Source of the DNA: a virus
Virus record (IMG/VR): IMGVR_UViG_3300025133_000030
Coordinates: 1-64,000 of that record
DNA length: 64,000 bases
Reading direction: 5' to 3' (one strand)
Shown here: in pieces, positions 26,816 through 34,776 of the stretch
How positions within the stretch are numbered: position 1 is the stretch's first letter
Layout: the number at the start of each line of letters is the position of its first letter
Position numbers and translations under genes: made by a program
The notes under the pieces: generated by a model
What the model saw: the letters and a program-made list of their open reading frames with translations, nothing else
Told to the model about the DNA's origin: nothing
Database searches by the model: none

Positions 26816-29800
26816 AGAAGCACAGAAATCTCCAGAGATTCCTTTTGTTGGGTTGCATGCCCACTCAGTTGCAGGTAGTATATTTGATGCACTGGGCTAC
26901 CCCAGTGAGCATATGGATTTTGCATATCAAAACGGCATGAATGCACTCGCACTCACAGATCACGGAAATGCCAACGGCCTCGCACATCAGGTACTGCACG
27001 CCCAAAAGATGCGCGCAGATGGTAAAGAGTTCAAGCCTATTTTTGGAGTGGAGGCTTACTTCATTCCATCTATTTCCAACTGGAGAAGCGAGTACGACAA
27101 AATCAGACAGGAGACCAAGAACAAGTCTCAGCTCGTGGGTACGCAGTCCGGTGCAACGGTTGAAGACGAAGAATCCTCGAAGAAGAGGATCAAAAGCATC
27201 TTAAATCGCCGTCGCCATCTTATTCTTTTGGCTCAAAACCCCACAGGATTAAAGAATATATTTAAGCTGATCTCTGATAGTTATCGAGCAGAGAATTATT
27301 ACCGATTTCCGAGGGTTGATTATGCAGCTTTAAAGCGTCATAGTGAGGGTGTAATAGCTGCCTCTGCTTGTTTGGGTGGCGTATATGCAGGCTGCCTTTG
27401 GGAAAACAGAGAAGAAGGCCCAGACGCAGTTCTAGAGTCTTTTAGAAAGGTAACACAGAAGATGCAATCCATCTTTGGAGACAGGTGGCACGGCGAATTG
27501 CAGTGGAATAATGTCCCAGAGCAGCATGAGTTAAACAACTATATTATTCAGATGCACCACGAGTTTGGAGTTCCTCTGATTTCCACGGCTGATAGTCACT
27601 ACTATAATCCAGAGGCTTGGAAGGACAGAGAGTTGTACAAGCGACTTGGCTGGCTGGGAAAGCGCCCAGAATGGATGAGCGACGAGTTGCCAGTCGACGT
27701 TGAAGAGATTGGCTACGAATTGTATCCCAAAAATGGCGATCAAATGTGGGAGTCTTACAAGAAATATTCAAAGGAGTGCGGAGTTGAGTATGACGACAAT
27801 CTAGTTATGGACTCTATCACCAGAACCCACGACATTGCGTATAACAAAATTGAGGAGTTCTCTCCAGATAACGAGGTTCGGCTACCCGGTTTCATAGTGC
27901 CTCCCGGTGCAACAGCTGTGCAGACCTTGGCTAAGCTTTGCTTGGAGGGAACTAGACAACTTGGTCTGTCTGGAAACAAAGAATACGCAGATAGGTTAAA
28001 GCATGAGGTGTCAGTCATTGAGTCTCGCGGCTTTAGTAAATACTTTTTGACAATGAAGGCTATATCAGACCGCGCTGCAGCCAAGCAGTTAACTGGAGCT
28101 GGCCGCGGCTCTGCAGCGGGCTCTTTGGTGGCCTACGTTTTGGGTATAACACAAGTAGATCCTATAAAGTATGGACTTCAGTTCGAAAGATTCCTGACAA
28201 AGGGTGGCTCAGGATATCCAGACATTGACTACGATGTTGCCGACCCAATGACCCTGAAAGAATCATTGATTGAAGAGTGGGGTGACAACACGGTGGTTCC
28301 AATTACTAACTGGAACACTTTACAGTTGCGATCTCTGATAAAGGATATTTCAAAATTCTATGGCATACCGTTCACAGAAGTAAACGAAGTCACAGGAAAA
28401 ATGATATATGAGGCCACACCACTGGCCAAACAAGAACATGGCATAACGTCGGGCGTCTATAACCCCACATTCGAAGAGTTAATGAAATATTCAGAAACAC
28501 TAAAAATTTTCCTCAGAAAATATCCAGATATTAAGACCCATGTGGAAACTTTGTATGGCCAAGTTAGGTCTGCGAGTAGGCACGCCGGCGGCGTTGTTAT
28601 AGGGGAGAATCTAGATGAGTGGATGCCGCTAATTAATAGCGGTGGTGTGCGCCAGACGCCATGGTCTGAAGGTCAGAACGTCAGACACCTAGAACCAATG
28701 GGTTTTATCAAATTTGATATTTTGGGTCTGGCTTCTTTAAGGATGTTGGAGGGAGCTATTCGACATATCCTCAAAAGGCATCACAACATTAATGATCCTA
28801 CCTTTGATGATGTAAAAAAATACTATGAAGAAAACCTGCACCCTGAAGTGATGGATCTGGAGGACGAGGCTGTGTGGAAGAATGTCTTTCACAAAGGTAA
28901 GTGGGCAGGTATTTTCCAGTTTACAGAAGCTGGAGCACAACAGTTCTGCAAGAGAGCTAAACCTAATAACATTATTGAGTTGGCGGCTATCACAAGCATT
29001 TACCGACCGGGCCCTCTTGGGGCTGGAGTTGACAAGCAGTTTGTTGCGGCCAAGCGAAGGCCTCGCGATGTAGATTATTTAAATGATGTAGTGAAAGAAG
29101 TAACAGAAGAGACCTTTGGTTTTTTGATTTTCCAAGAGCAGATTGCTATGTTGGCACACAAGTTGGGCAAAGATCTTTCTCTTGATGAGGGTAATAAGTT
29201 AAGAAAGCTACTAACTAAGAAAGGTACAGGCGCGGTCCAAGAAGCAAAGGATAAGATCTTTTCAAAGTTTCTTGCTGGTTGCCTTGAAAAGGGAGTTAAG
29301 AAATATGAAGCCAAGGAATTATGGGAGAAGTTCGAGTATTTTTCTGGCTACGGCTTTAATAAGTCTCACGCTGTATCATATTGTATGTTATCTTATCAAT
29401 GCGCTTGGTTGATGCATTATTACACCCCAGAGTGGGTAGCGGCTTTTTTGGATAAGGAGCCGGATACAAGAAAAGAACGAGCAATTAATGTAGCTAAGAG
29501 CAATGGCTTCGGAATTGAGGCTTTGGATTTGAACACCTCTGGAGTCGTCTGGGAAATTTCCGAAGATGGGAAAACTCTAATACAACCCTTAACGTCAGTG
29601 AAAGGCTTAGGGGATAAGGCCATAGAGCAGATTATAGATAATAGACCCTTTCAGACCGCGGAGGAGTTTCTCTTTAACGAGAATATTATATATAGCAAGT
29701 TAAACAAAAAGGCCATCGACGTTCTGGTGCGCAGCCAGACCATGAATTGTCTAATGGATGAGAGATTCTCAGGACTTAAGCATTTTTGGTCTGCAGTTGC

Positions 29801-30245
29801 AGTCGATAGACCTAGGAAAGAAAAGAACTTACTTGAAAACATCGAGAAGTATCAAGATGAGGGAGACTTCTTAGAAGAGGAAAAGATTCAGTACTTGGTA
29901 GATTTAACTGGCGTCTTTCCATTAAATTTGGTTATGAATGAACACATCAGAAGACGCTTGGACGAGTTGCGAGTCCCGCCTATCAGCGAATTTGATACTG
30001 ACTTGCAGCTTGCTTGGTTTGTGCCAAGGGAGATAATCAAAAAGAAAACCAAGAACAACAAAGATTACTACATTGTTAAGGTTATAGATAGCAACAGTGA
30101 GGTAAATTCTATTAAATGTTGGGGAGTTCGACCCGGTCAAGATAGAATACATATCAATAGGCCGTATATGGCAAGATTAGACTATGACCCCCAGTGGGGT
30201 TTTAGTACTAGACGATTACGATCAGACTTTAGACTATTAGGATAG
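26802..30245 (+). CDS. dnaE: DNA polymerase III alpha subunit (DnaE)
   Basis: 1,147 aa, close to the 1,160 aa of the E. coli enzyme. A PHP domain opens the protein (GLHAHSVAGSIFDALG, LTDHGN, FGVEAYF). The C-family polymerase core has GRGSAAGSLVAYVLGIT (about residue 433), the catalytic PDIDYD (about 472) and the third carboxylate in KFDILGL (about 636). Helix-hairpin-helix and OB-fold segments follow, the latter near residues 1080-1140. It is the likely replicative polymerase of the phage. No epsilon-type proofreading gene or sliding clamp is visible in the window. The start overlaps the small coiled-coil gene. Confidence 0.93.
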   Translation: MNSAKEAQKSPEIPFVGLHAHSVAGSIFDALGYPSEHMDFAYQNGMNALALTDHGNANGLAHQVLHAQKMRADGKEFKPIFGVEAYFIPSISNWRSEYDKIRQETKNKSQLVGTQSGATVEDEESSKKRIKSILNRRRHLILLAQNPTGLKNIFKLISDSYRAENYYRFPRVDYAALKRHSEGVIAASACLGGVYAGCLWENREEGPDAVLESFRKVTQKMQSIFGDRWHGELQWNNVPEQHELNNYIIQMHHEFGVPLISTADSHYYNPEAWKDRELYKRLGWLGKRPEWMSDELPVDVEEIGYELYPKNGDQMWESYKKYSKECGVEYDDNLVMDSITRTHDIAYNKIEEFSPDNEVRLPGFIVPPGATAVQTLAKLCLEGTRQLGLSGNKEYADRLKHEVSVIESRGFSKYFLTMKAISDRAAAKQLTGAGRGSAAGSLVAYVLGITQVDPIKYGLQFERFLTKGGSGYPDIDYDVADPMTLKESLIEEWGDNTVVPITNWNTLQLRSLIKDISKFYGIPFTEVNEVTGKMIYEATPLAKQEHGITSGVYNPTFEELMKYSETLKIFLRKYPDIKTHVETLYGQVRSASRHAGGVVIGENLDEWMPLINSGGVRQTPWSEGQNVRHLEPMGFIKFDILGLASLRMLEGAIRHILKRHHNINDPTFDDVKKYYEENLHPEVMDLEDEAVWKNVFHKGKWAGIFQFTEAGAQQFCKRAKPNNIIELAAITSIYRPGPLGAGVDKQFVAAKRRPRDVDYLNDVVKEVTEETFGFLIFQEQIAMLAHKLGKDLSLDEGNKLRKLLTKKGTGAVQEAKDKIFSKFLAGCLEKGVKKYEAKELWEKFEYFSGYGFNKSHAVSYCMLSYQCAWLMHYYTPEWVAAFLDKEPDTRKERAINVAKSNGFGIEALDLNTSGVVWEISEDGKTLIQPLTSVKGLGDKAIEQIIDNRPFQTAEEFLFNENIIYSKLNKKAIDVLVRSQTMNCLMDERFSGLKHFWSAVAVDRPRKEKNLLENIEKYQDEGDFLEEEKIQYLVDLTGVFPLNLVMNEHIRRRLDELRVPPISEFDTDLQLAWFVPREIIKKKTKNNKDYYIVKVIDSNSEVNSIKCWGVRPGQDRIHINRPYMARLDYDPQWGFSTRRLRSDFRLLG

Positions 30246-30248
30246 AAA

Positions 30249-30719
30249 ATGAAATTAAAAGTTTACAAAATAAGAGAAAATGCAAAATTGCCAGTCCGGG
30301 CACACCCCACTGATGCCGGAATGGATTTATTTTATTGCCCGCCAGAGAAGGAAATGCCCTTTAATAAAGAGGCAACAATAACAATCCCTCGTCATGCTGG
30401 CGCTTTGATTCCAACCGGCCTTAAAATAGAAGTACCAGAAGGGTACATGCTAGAAATAAAGAACAAGTCCGGCGTTGCAACAAAGAAGAGCCTTGTCACT
30501 GGTGCTTGTGTTGTCGACAATGGATATGATGGAGAAATCTTCGTAAACCTGAATAACATAGGCGGCCAAGTCCAAAGGATCGCAGCAGGACAAAAGATCG
30601 CACAAGCAGTGCTGGTTCCAATTGTTACTTGCGACATCGAAGAAATAGACAACGACGCGATATACAGTGAAGTCACTTCTCGTGGTTCGGGTGGCTTCGG
30701 CTCATCTGGTGATTTCTAA
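30249..30719 (+). CDS. dut: dUTPase
   Basis: 156 aa. All five trimeric dUTPase motifs can be seen: TDAGMDLF, the KNKSGVA segment, VVDNGYDGEIFVNL with the uracil-binding hairpin, GQKIAQAVLVPI and the C-terminal RGSGGFGSSGDF. It hydrolyses dUTP to dUMP, which ThyX then methylates. It starts 3 nt after dnaE and overlaps the next gene by 1 nt. Confidence 0.94.
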   Translation: MKLKVYKIRENAKLPVRAHPTDAGMDLFYCPPEKEMPFNKEATITIPRHAGALIPTGLKIEVPEGYMLEIKNKSGVATKKSLVTGACVVDNGYDGEIFVNLNNIGGQVQRIAAGQKIAQAVLVPIVTCDIEEIDNDAIYSEVTSRGSGGFGSSGDF

Positions 30720-30979
30720 TGGCTTCCATGGAAAGAAAACTGCGAAGAAAGAAAAAGAAGGCAGCCGAAAAGGATATGGCAGAAAAAATTGGCCTATTTG
30801 ACAAGATACCTCAAGAGTGTAACGCCTGTGAGACGCCCTTTGATAAAACAAGTAAAGAAATGGTCTCAACTTGGAGAGTCGTAGTCAGAGAAAAAGAAGA
30901 AATTGTGCGGCTATATTGCCCAAGTTGTTGGGATACTGCAACGAAAATATTAAAAGACGTGGAGCAGAATGATGTTTAA
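30719..30979 (+). CDS. Zinc-ribbon phage protein
   Basis: 86 aa. A very basic N-terminus (MERKLRRKKKKAAEKD) is followed by CNAC near residue 35 and CPSC near residue 70, a probable zinc ribbon. It is conserved in T4-like marine phages in my memory, without known function. Nucleic-acid binding is plausible from charge and zinc site. Confidence 0.6.
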   Translation: MASMERKLRRKKKKAAEKDMAEKIGLFDKIPQECNACETPFDKTSKEMVSTWRVVVREKEEIVRLYCPSCWDTATKILKDVEQNDV

Positions 30980-31982
30980 TAATACATATTGTTTCGACGA
31001 CGTATTGTTGGTACCAAGAGATAGTGATATTGAATCTAGATCAAGTATTGACATCGGCGCAACCATCGGCCCACATAATTTTTCGTTACCTATTATTTCC
31101 AGCCCTATGGATACCGTTACTGAGTCTGATATGGTGAAGGCAATGCACGCCCATGGCGGCCTAGGTATTATTCATCGATATAACACCATAGAGGAGCAGT
31201 GCAAGCTGGTGAGATCATCAGCGAATGCAACGGTTGCAGCTGCGATAGGGGTTTCATCCGATTTTCTCGACCGGGCCCGAGCCATTCGAGATGCCGGAGC
31301 AGATATCGTCTGCATTGATGTTGCTCATGGTCATCACACCTTAACAGAGAAGGCCATAAAGTCTATCAAAGATGCTTTTGGGGAATCTGTGACCGTGATA
31401 GCTGGTAACGTAGCTACGCCCGAGGCATTTAGGGATTTGTCTGATTGGGGTGCTGACGCAATCCGGGTTGGCATTGGAGGAGGTTCTATATGTTCAACGA
31501 GAATTCAGACCGGCCATGGGGTCCCGACATTTCATTCGGTACTTTCATGTGCATATTCCGAAGGCTCAGCGAAGCTGATAGCTGACGGAGGAATTAAGAC
31601 TGCCGGAGATATAGTAAAAGCCATCGCCGCCGGCGCAGACTTTGTGATGTTGGGCTCAATGTTGGCTGGAACTGACGAAACGCCTGCAGAGATGTATACA
31701 TCTTCAGAGGGTAAAAGGTACAAGGTATATCGCGGCATGGCCAGTCAAGAGGCACAAGTAGCTTGGAGGGGCGAATCAAGATCCTTAGAAGGGGTATCGA
31801 CCACTATCCCCTACAAAGGTCCAGTCTCAATTATAATCGACAAGCTTGAAAGAAACATAAAGAGCGGTTTCTCGTACTCCGGCGCTAAAACCCAAGATGA
31901 GCTAAGAGCCCGGGCTAAGTTTATAGTTCAGTCCTCTTCTGCACAGTCTGAGAGCGGGACTCATATTCTAAATGTCAGATAA
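30969..31982 (+). CDS. IMP dehydrogenase / GMP reductase family protein
   Basis: 337 aa. [37 protein letters not shown] and the catalytic Cys loop [15 protein letters not shown] define the TIM-barrel family, as does [31 protein letters not shown]. There are no CBS domains, so the length is that of GMP reductase. The loop reads GGGS instead of the usual GPGS. I cannot decide from sequence whether it makes XMP from IMP or IMP from GMP. Either would adjust the purine pool for DNA synthesis. It overlaps the neighbours at both ends. Confidence 0.82.
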   Translation: MMFNNTYCFDDVLLVPRDSDIESRSSIDIGATIGPHNFSLPIISSPMDTVTESDMVKAMHAHGGLGIIHRYNTIEEQCKLVRSSANATVAAAIGVSSDFLDRARAIRDAGADIVCIDVAHGHHTLTEKAIKSIKDAFGESVTVIAGNVATPEAFRDLSDWGADAIRVGIGGGSICSTRIQTGHGVPTFHSVLSCAYSEGSAKLIADGGIKTAGDIVKAIAAGADFVMLGSMLAGTDETPAEMYTSSEGKRYKVYRGMASQEAQVAWRGESRSLEGVSTTIPYKGPVSIIIDKLERNIKSGFSYSGAKTQDELRARAKFIVQSSSAQSESGTHILNVR

Positions 31983-32319
31983 AAAACAAATATACTCGTA
32001 TGGGTCAGAAGGAAAAAGCATAATGTTTCAAGACTCTGACAAGCGCCACGCAGACTTGAGAATAAGGTTGAGACACGACGGCTTGACTCAAGTGCAGTTT
32101 TTTCGAGGCATGGTCAGCGGGTACCTAGAGAGTGATCCAAGAATAATTGATTTTATCACTGGACTCAAAATAGAGCTGGCCAAGCAGGGCAAAAATAAGA
32201 TTAAAAAGACATCAAACTTGATAAAGTCTGGAGAAGAAAACAAAAGACTATTTTCGTTTTCCAAGGAAGAGGAAGAAGACTTGTTTGACATGATAGCAAA
32301 GGAATTTCCAGATTTATGA
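31972..32319 (+). CDS. Small conserved phage protein, function unknown
   Basis: 115 aa. The N-terminal half (ADLRIRLRHDGLTQVQFFRGMVSGYLESD) has the strand-helix-helix order of a ribbon-helix-helix DNA-binding protein. The C-terminal half is Lys/Glu-rich. It lies directly before a sigma-region-4-like gene, which makes a regulatory role reasonable, but I cannot show it. Confidence 0.5.
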   Translation: MSDKKQIYSYGSEGKSIMFQDSDKRHADLRIRLRHDGLTQVQFFRGMVSGYLESDPRIIDFITGLKIELAKQGKNKIKKTSNLIKSGEENKRLFSFSKEEEEDLFDMIAKEFPDL

Positions 32320-32546
32320 AAAAATGTTGTAGTGAATGCGTACTATCTAACTCTGCTTGCGAACAGAGAGAGTGCAGAATGTGGATAGACTTCGCAGAAG
32401 ATAATAATTGTAGTTTGATTTCCATAGAGAAACATGGTCCAATGACATTGATGCAGATTGGAGAAAGATTAAACTTAAGTTTTGTGAGAATAAAACAGAT
32501 CGAGGATGGACTGATATCAAAGTTGTCTAGGAACTTTGCTAAATAA
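32316..32546 (+). CDS. Sigma-70 region-4-like helix-turn-helix regulator
   Basis: 76 aa. A Cys-rich start (CCSECVLSNSACEQRECRMW) is followed by MTLMQIGERLNLSFVRIKQI, the helix-turn-helix of sigma-70 region 4, which contacts the -35 box. Similar short proteins are frequent in marine phages. It may redirect host RNA polymerase or act as an appropriator for late genes. It overlaps the upstream gene by 4 nt. Confidence 0.7.
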   Translation: MKKCCSECVLSNSACEQRECRMWIDFAEDNNCSLISIEKHGPMTLMQIGERLNLSFVRIKQIEDGLISKLSRNFAK

Positions 32547-32603
32547 TGTCCTTTTTAGTGATAAACCGACTATTTATCTAAGAACTGGTATGAAATTTAT
32601 TAG

Positions 32604-32632
32604 TTCAAGTTTTTCGAAAAACTTGTTATAAT
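32604..32632 (+). promoter_or_regulatory. Promoter with a 20-bp perfect palindrome in its core
   Basis: TATAAT at 32627-32632 with a poor -35 (TTCAAG, 32604-32609) at 17 bp. A perfect 20-bp palindrome (32606-32625; half-site CAAGTTTTTC) fills the spacer and overlaps the -35, the ideal place for a dimeric repressor or activator. Confidence 0.5.
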
Positions 32633-32658
32633 TTTAGGAAACGTTAGGAGAAACCAAA

Positions 32659-33324
32659 ATGAGCAAGAAGGATAACCAGAAGGCCCTATTAAACGAGGCC
32701 ACAATTCGCAGATTTTTGAAGCTAGCCGCAGTGGACTGCATCAATTCTGATCGAATCAATGAAATATCAACCGTGGAGGAAGACGCAGACACCACCGAAG
32801 TTAACGAAGAAGAGATCGAAGAGGGCATGGGAATGCACGATCCGGTTTATGATCGCGACGACGACATGTCTGAAGAAGAACCCGCCATGGACGCTGCACC
32901 AGAAGGCGACATGGACATGGATATGGACGCAGAGCCTGAACCCGAGATTGATCTCGATATGGATGCCGCTCCGGAAGCTGAAGCTTCTCCTGAGTTGGAG
33001 AATGCTGCAGAAGAGCTTCTCGGCATGATTGTCGATTTCTTTAAAGAGCGAGGCGTACAGGCCTCAATGGAATCTGAAGATGCACCGGCACCTGATGATA
33101 CACCTGCTCCAGATCTTGATTCTGATGAAGAAGTCCCCGTCGCAGACGAAGAAGACGTCATGGAGTCCGTCGTCGACGAAGAAATTGAAGAGTCCACAGA
33201 TAATGAGGAGACTATTCAAGAAGACGAAGCAGACGTCAACGAAGACACGAGAGAAGAAATTGTCGCAGAAGTTGCCAGAAGAGTGACAAAGCGCCTCTTA
33301 AATCTTGCTAGTATTAAAAAGTAA
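32659..33324 (+). CDS. Highly acidic protein, scaffold/prohead-core-like
   Basis: 221 aa. The N-terminus (LLNEATIRRFLKLAAVDC) resembles the opening helix of phage scaffold and head-core proteins. Residues about 35-190 are dominated by Asp, Glu, Ala, Met and Pro with repeats such as MDMDMDAEP. The C-terminus is a basic amphipathic helix (EVARRVTKRLLNLASIKK), as in scaffolds that bind capsid subunits. The ribosome-binding site is TAGGAG. It is followed 19 kb before any capsid gene could appear, so the role rests on composition only. Confidence 0.5.
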   Translation: MSKKDNQKALLNEATIRRFLKLAAVDCINSDRINEISTVEEDADTTEVNEEEIEEGMGMHDPVYDRDDDMSEEEPAMDAAPEGDMDMDMDAEPEPEIDLDMDAAPEAEASPELENAAEELLGMIVDFFKERGVQASMESEDAPAPDDTPAPDLDSDEEVPVADEEDVMESVVDEEIEESTDNEETIQEDEADVNEDTREEIVAEVARRVTKRLLNLASIKK

Positions 33325-33326
33325 AA

Positions 33327-33371
33327 AATCTGATTAAAATACTTGCCATTTTAATCAGATTAGGGTAACAT
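33327..33371 (+). promoter_or_regulatory. Long inverted repeat combined with a promoter
   Basis: AATCTGATTAAAAT (33327-33340) and its exact reverse complement (33348-33361) form a 14-bp stem with a 7-nt loop. TTGCCA (33343-33348) begins in the loop, and TAACAT (33366-33371) lies 17 bp on. No U-run follows, so it is not a standard terminator. It could act as an operator or as an RNA processing hairpin. Confidence 0.45.
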
Positions 33372-33378
33372 ATTTATT

Positions 33379-33747
33379 ATGTTTGAAAATGGTTTATGGT
33401 TTTTCCTAGGCGCCGTCGTCTATGCTCTCTCTTCACGAGTCCTGAACATAGGCCACGGCGTTTACATCTTTATGGAGCTTGAGAGAGCTATCTTAGGAAT
33501 TCTTTTGGCACTGGATACAGACATGGCGCAAGCCATTCGGATTAAGCAACGCGCTTATCGGGAATCCGACTTACCAGAAGAGATAATAAAGAAGATGGAA
33601 GCTCTTGATGAAGCGGTAGTTAAGAACTGGAGAGACTTAGTAATATCTAAGATGATCTTGACTTCTCCTAAATCATTTTTGAGATTTTATCGGTACGAAA
33701 ATTGGTCTCAAGCGCTTGAGGTCTTAAAAAGAAGGGAGAAAAGATGA
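33379..33747 (+). CDS. Membrane-anchored phage protein, function unknown
   Basis: 122 aa. An N-terminal hydrophobic segment (LWFFLGAVVYALSSRVL) is followed by an amphipathic helix and a charged C-terminal domain. There is no ribosome-binding site, and the ATG lies where the transcript from the 33366 promoter should begin, so the mRNA may be leaderless. It overlaps the next gene by 4 nt (ATGA). Confidence 0.55.
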   Translation: MFENGLWFFLGAVVYALSSRVLNIGHGVYIFMELERAILGILLALDTDMAQAIRIKQRAYRESDLPEEIIKKMEALDEAVVKNWRDLVISKMILTSPKSFLRFYRYENWSQALEVLKRREKR

Positions 33748-34040
33748 AGGGCTTCGCGTGGTTTAGAAAACTAAATGTTGGGGACGACAAAGATCCCCTT
33801 ATGTATACCGTGCAGATAGCTGGTATAAGTAAATCTTCCTTGAGGAGATTGAAGAAAGAATTTAAAGGGTGGAAGCAGATCGGCGAAGGAGTAGACACGA
33901 GTAGTAACGAGTTTATAACTTTGTGGACAAGATCATTTGAAGATAAGTCTTCGTGGGTCTCATTTGCTAAGGGATTGCAATTCGAAGTTGTTGAGTTAAC
34001 CCCCAAAGGAAATAAGGTAACGATATCAAATGGAAAATAA
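33744..34040 (+). CDS. Small phage protein, function unknown
   Basis: 98 aa, rich in Lys, Ser and Trp. Starts inside the upstream stop (ATGA) and overlaps the clpP start by 11 nt. No motif recognised; the lack of hydrophobic segments points to a cytoplasmic protein. Confidence 0.5.
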   Translation: MKGFAWFRKLNVGDDKDPLMYTVQIAGISKSSLRRLKKEFKGWKQIGEGVDTSSNEFITLWTRSFEDKSSWVSFAKGLQFEVVELTPKGNKVTISNGK

Positions 34041-34758
34041 TAACGGGACTCCCGATCCAAAAGAGCCTGAACTAGACCAAGAGAGCGAGGAATCAGAAGA
34101 ATCCCTAGATCAAAAAGATGATGGGCTCTTTATGGCAGAGGATGATAACCGCATCCTTATAATCAACAATATCGAGCCACCACGGGATGAGAAATTTTCA
34201 TTTCGAGTCATAAATCTTTATGGAGATGTAACAGAGCATACCAGTGCCGACGTTGTGAGCGCATTGATGTATTTTAAAGAAACGGGCAAAAAGCAAGTTT
34301 ACGTTGATCCTGAAGACCCGGAGTCAGAAATAGTCACCGTACACGATCCAATTGAAATGATAGTGTCCACACACGGCGGTCATGCCGCTGATATGTTCTC
34401 TATCTACGATACAATGAGGATGGTGAGACAAGAATATGACATTTCCACAGTAGGTTTGGGAAAGGTTATGTCTGCAGGTGTCCTTCTCCTCGCAGCCGGA
34501 ACAAAAGGGAAAAGAAAGATAGGCAGAAATTGCAGAGTAATGATCCACAGTGTTATGGGTGGCTACCATGGCTCCCTTCCACACATGGAAAATGAAATCG
34601 CAGAAGTCCGATGGATCCAGAGTCAATACGTCAAAAATTTGGCACAAGAGACAAACATGGACGAGAAAAAGATAAAAAGCCTACTAAAGAAAAAAGTAGA
34701 TGTTTATTTGTCAGCTGAAGAAGCCGTAGATCTTGGTCTGGCTGATGAGATAATTTGA
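34030..34758 (+). CDS. clpP: ClpP-family serine protease
   Basis: 242 aa. After an acidic 40-residue N-terminal extension, the ClpP fold is clear, and the triad is complete: Ser148 in GKVMSAGVLLLAAG, His173 in VMIHSVMGG and Asp224 in KVDVYLSAEEA. In phages such enzymes process the prohead or act with host ATPases on host proteins. The acidic scaffold-like gene 0.7 kb upstream would fit the former. It is followed by a 635-aa gene 18 nt later. Confidence 0.85.
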   Translation: MENNNGTPDPKEPELDQESEESEESLDQKDDGLFMAEDDNRILIINNIEPPRDEKFSFRVINLYGDVTEHTSADVVSALMYFKETGKKQVYVDPEDPESEIVTVHDPIEMIVSTHGGHAADMFSIYDTMRMVRQEYDISTVGLGKVMSAGVLLLAAGTKGKRKIGRNCRVMIHSVMGGYHGSLPHMENEIAEVRWIQSQYVKNLAQETNMDEKKIKSLLKKKVDVYLSAEEAVDLGLADEII

Positions 34759-34776
34759 TAGCAAGGAAAGACAGTT

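Noticed and set aside
33327-33361. Intrinsic terminator after the acidic protein gene
   Set aside because: The 14-bp stem is AT-rich and not followed by a T-run; the loop carries a -35-like box instead.
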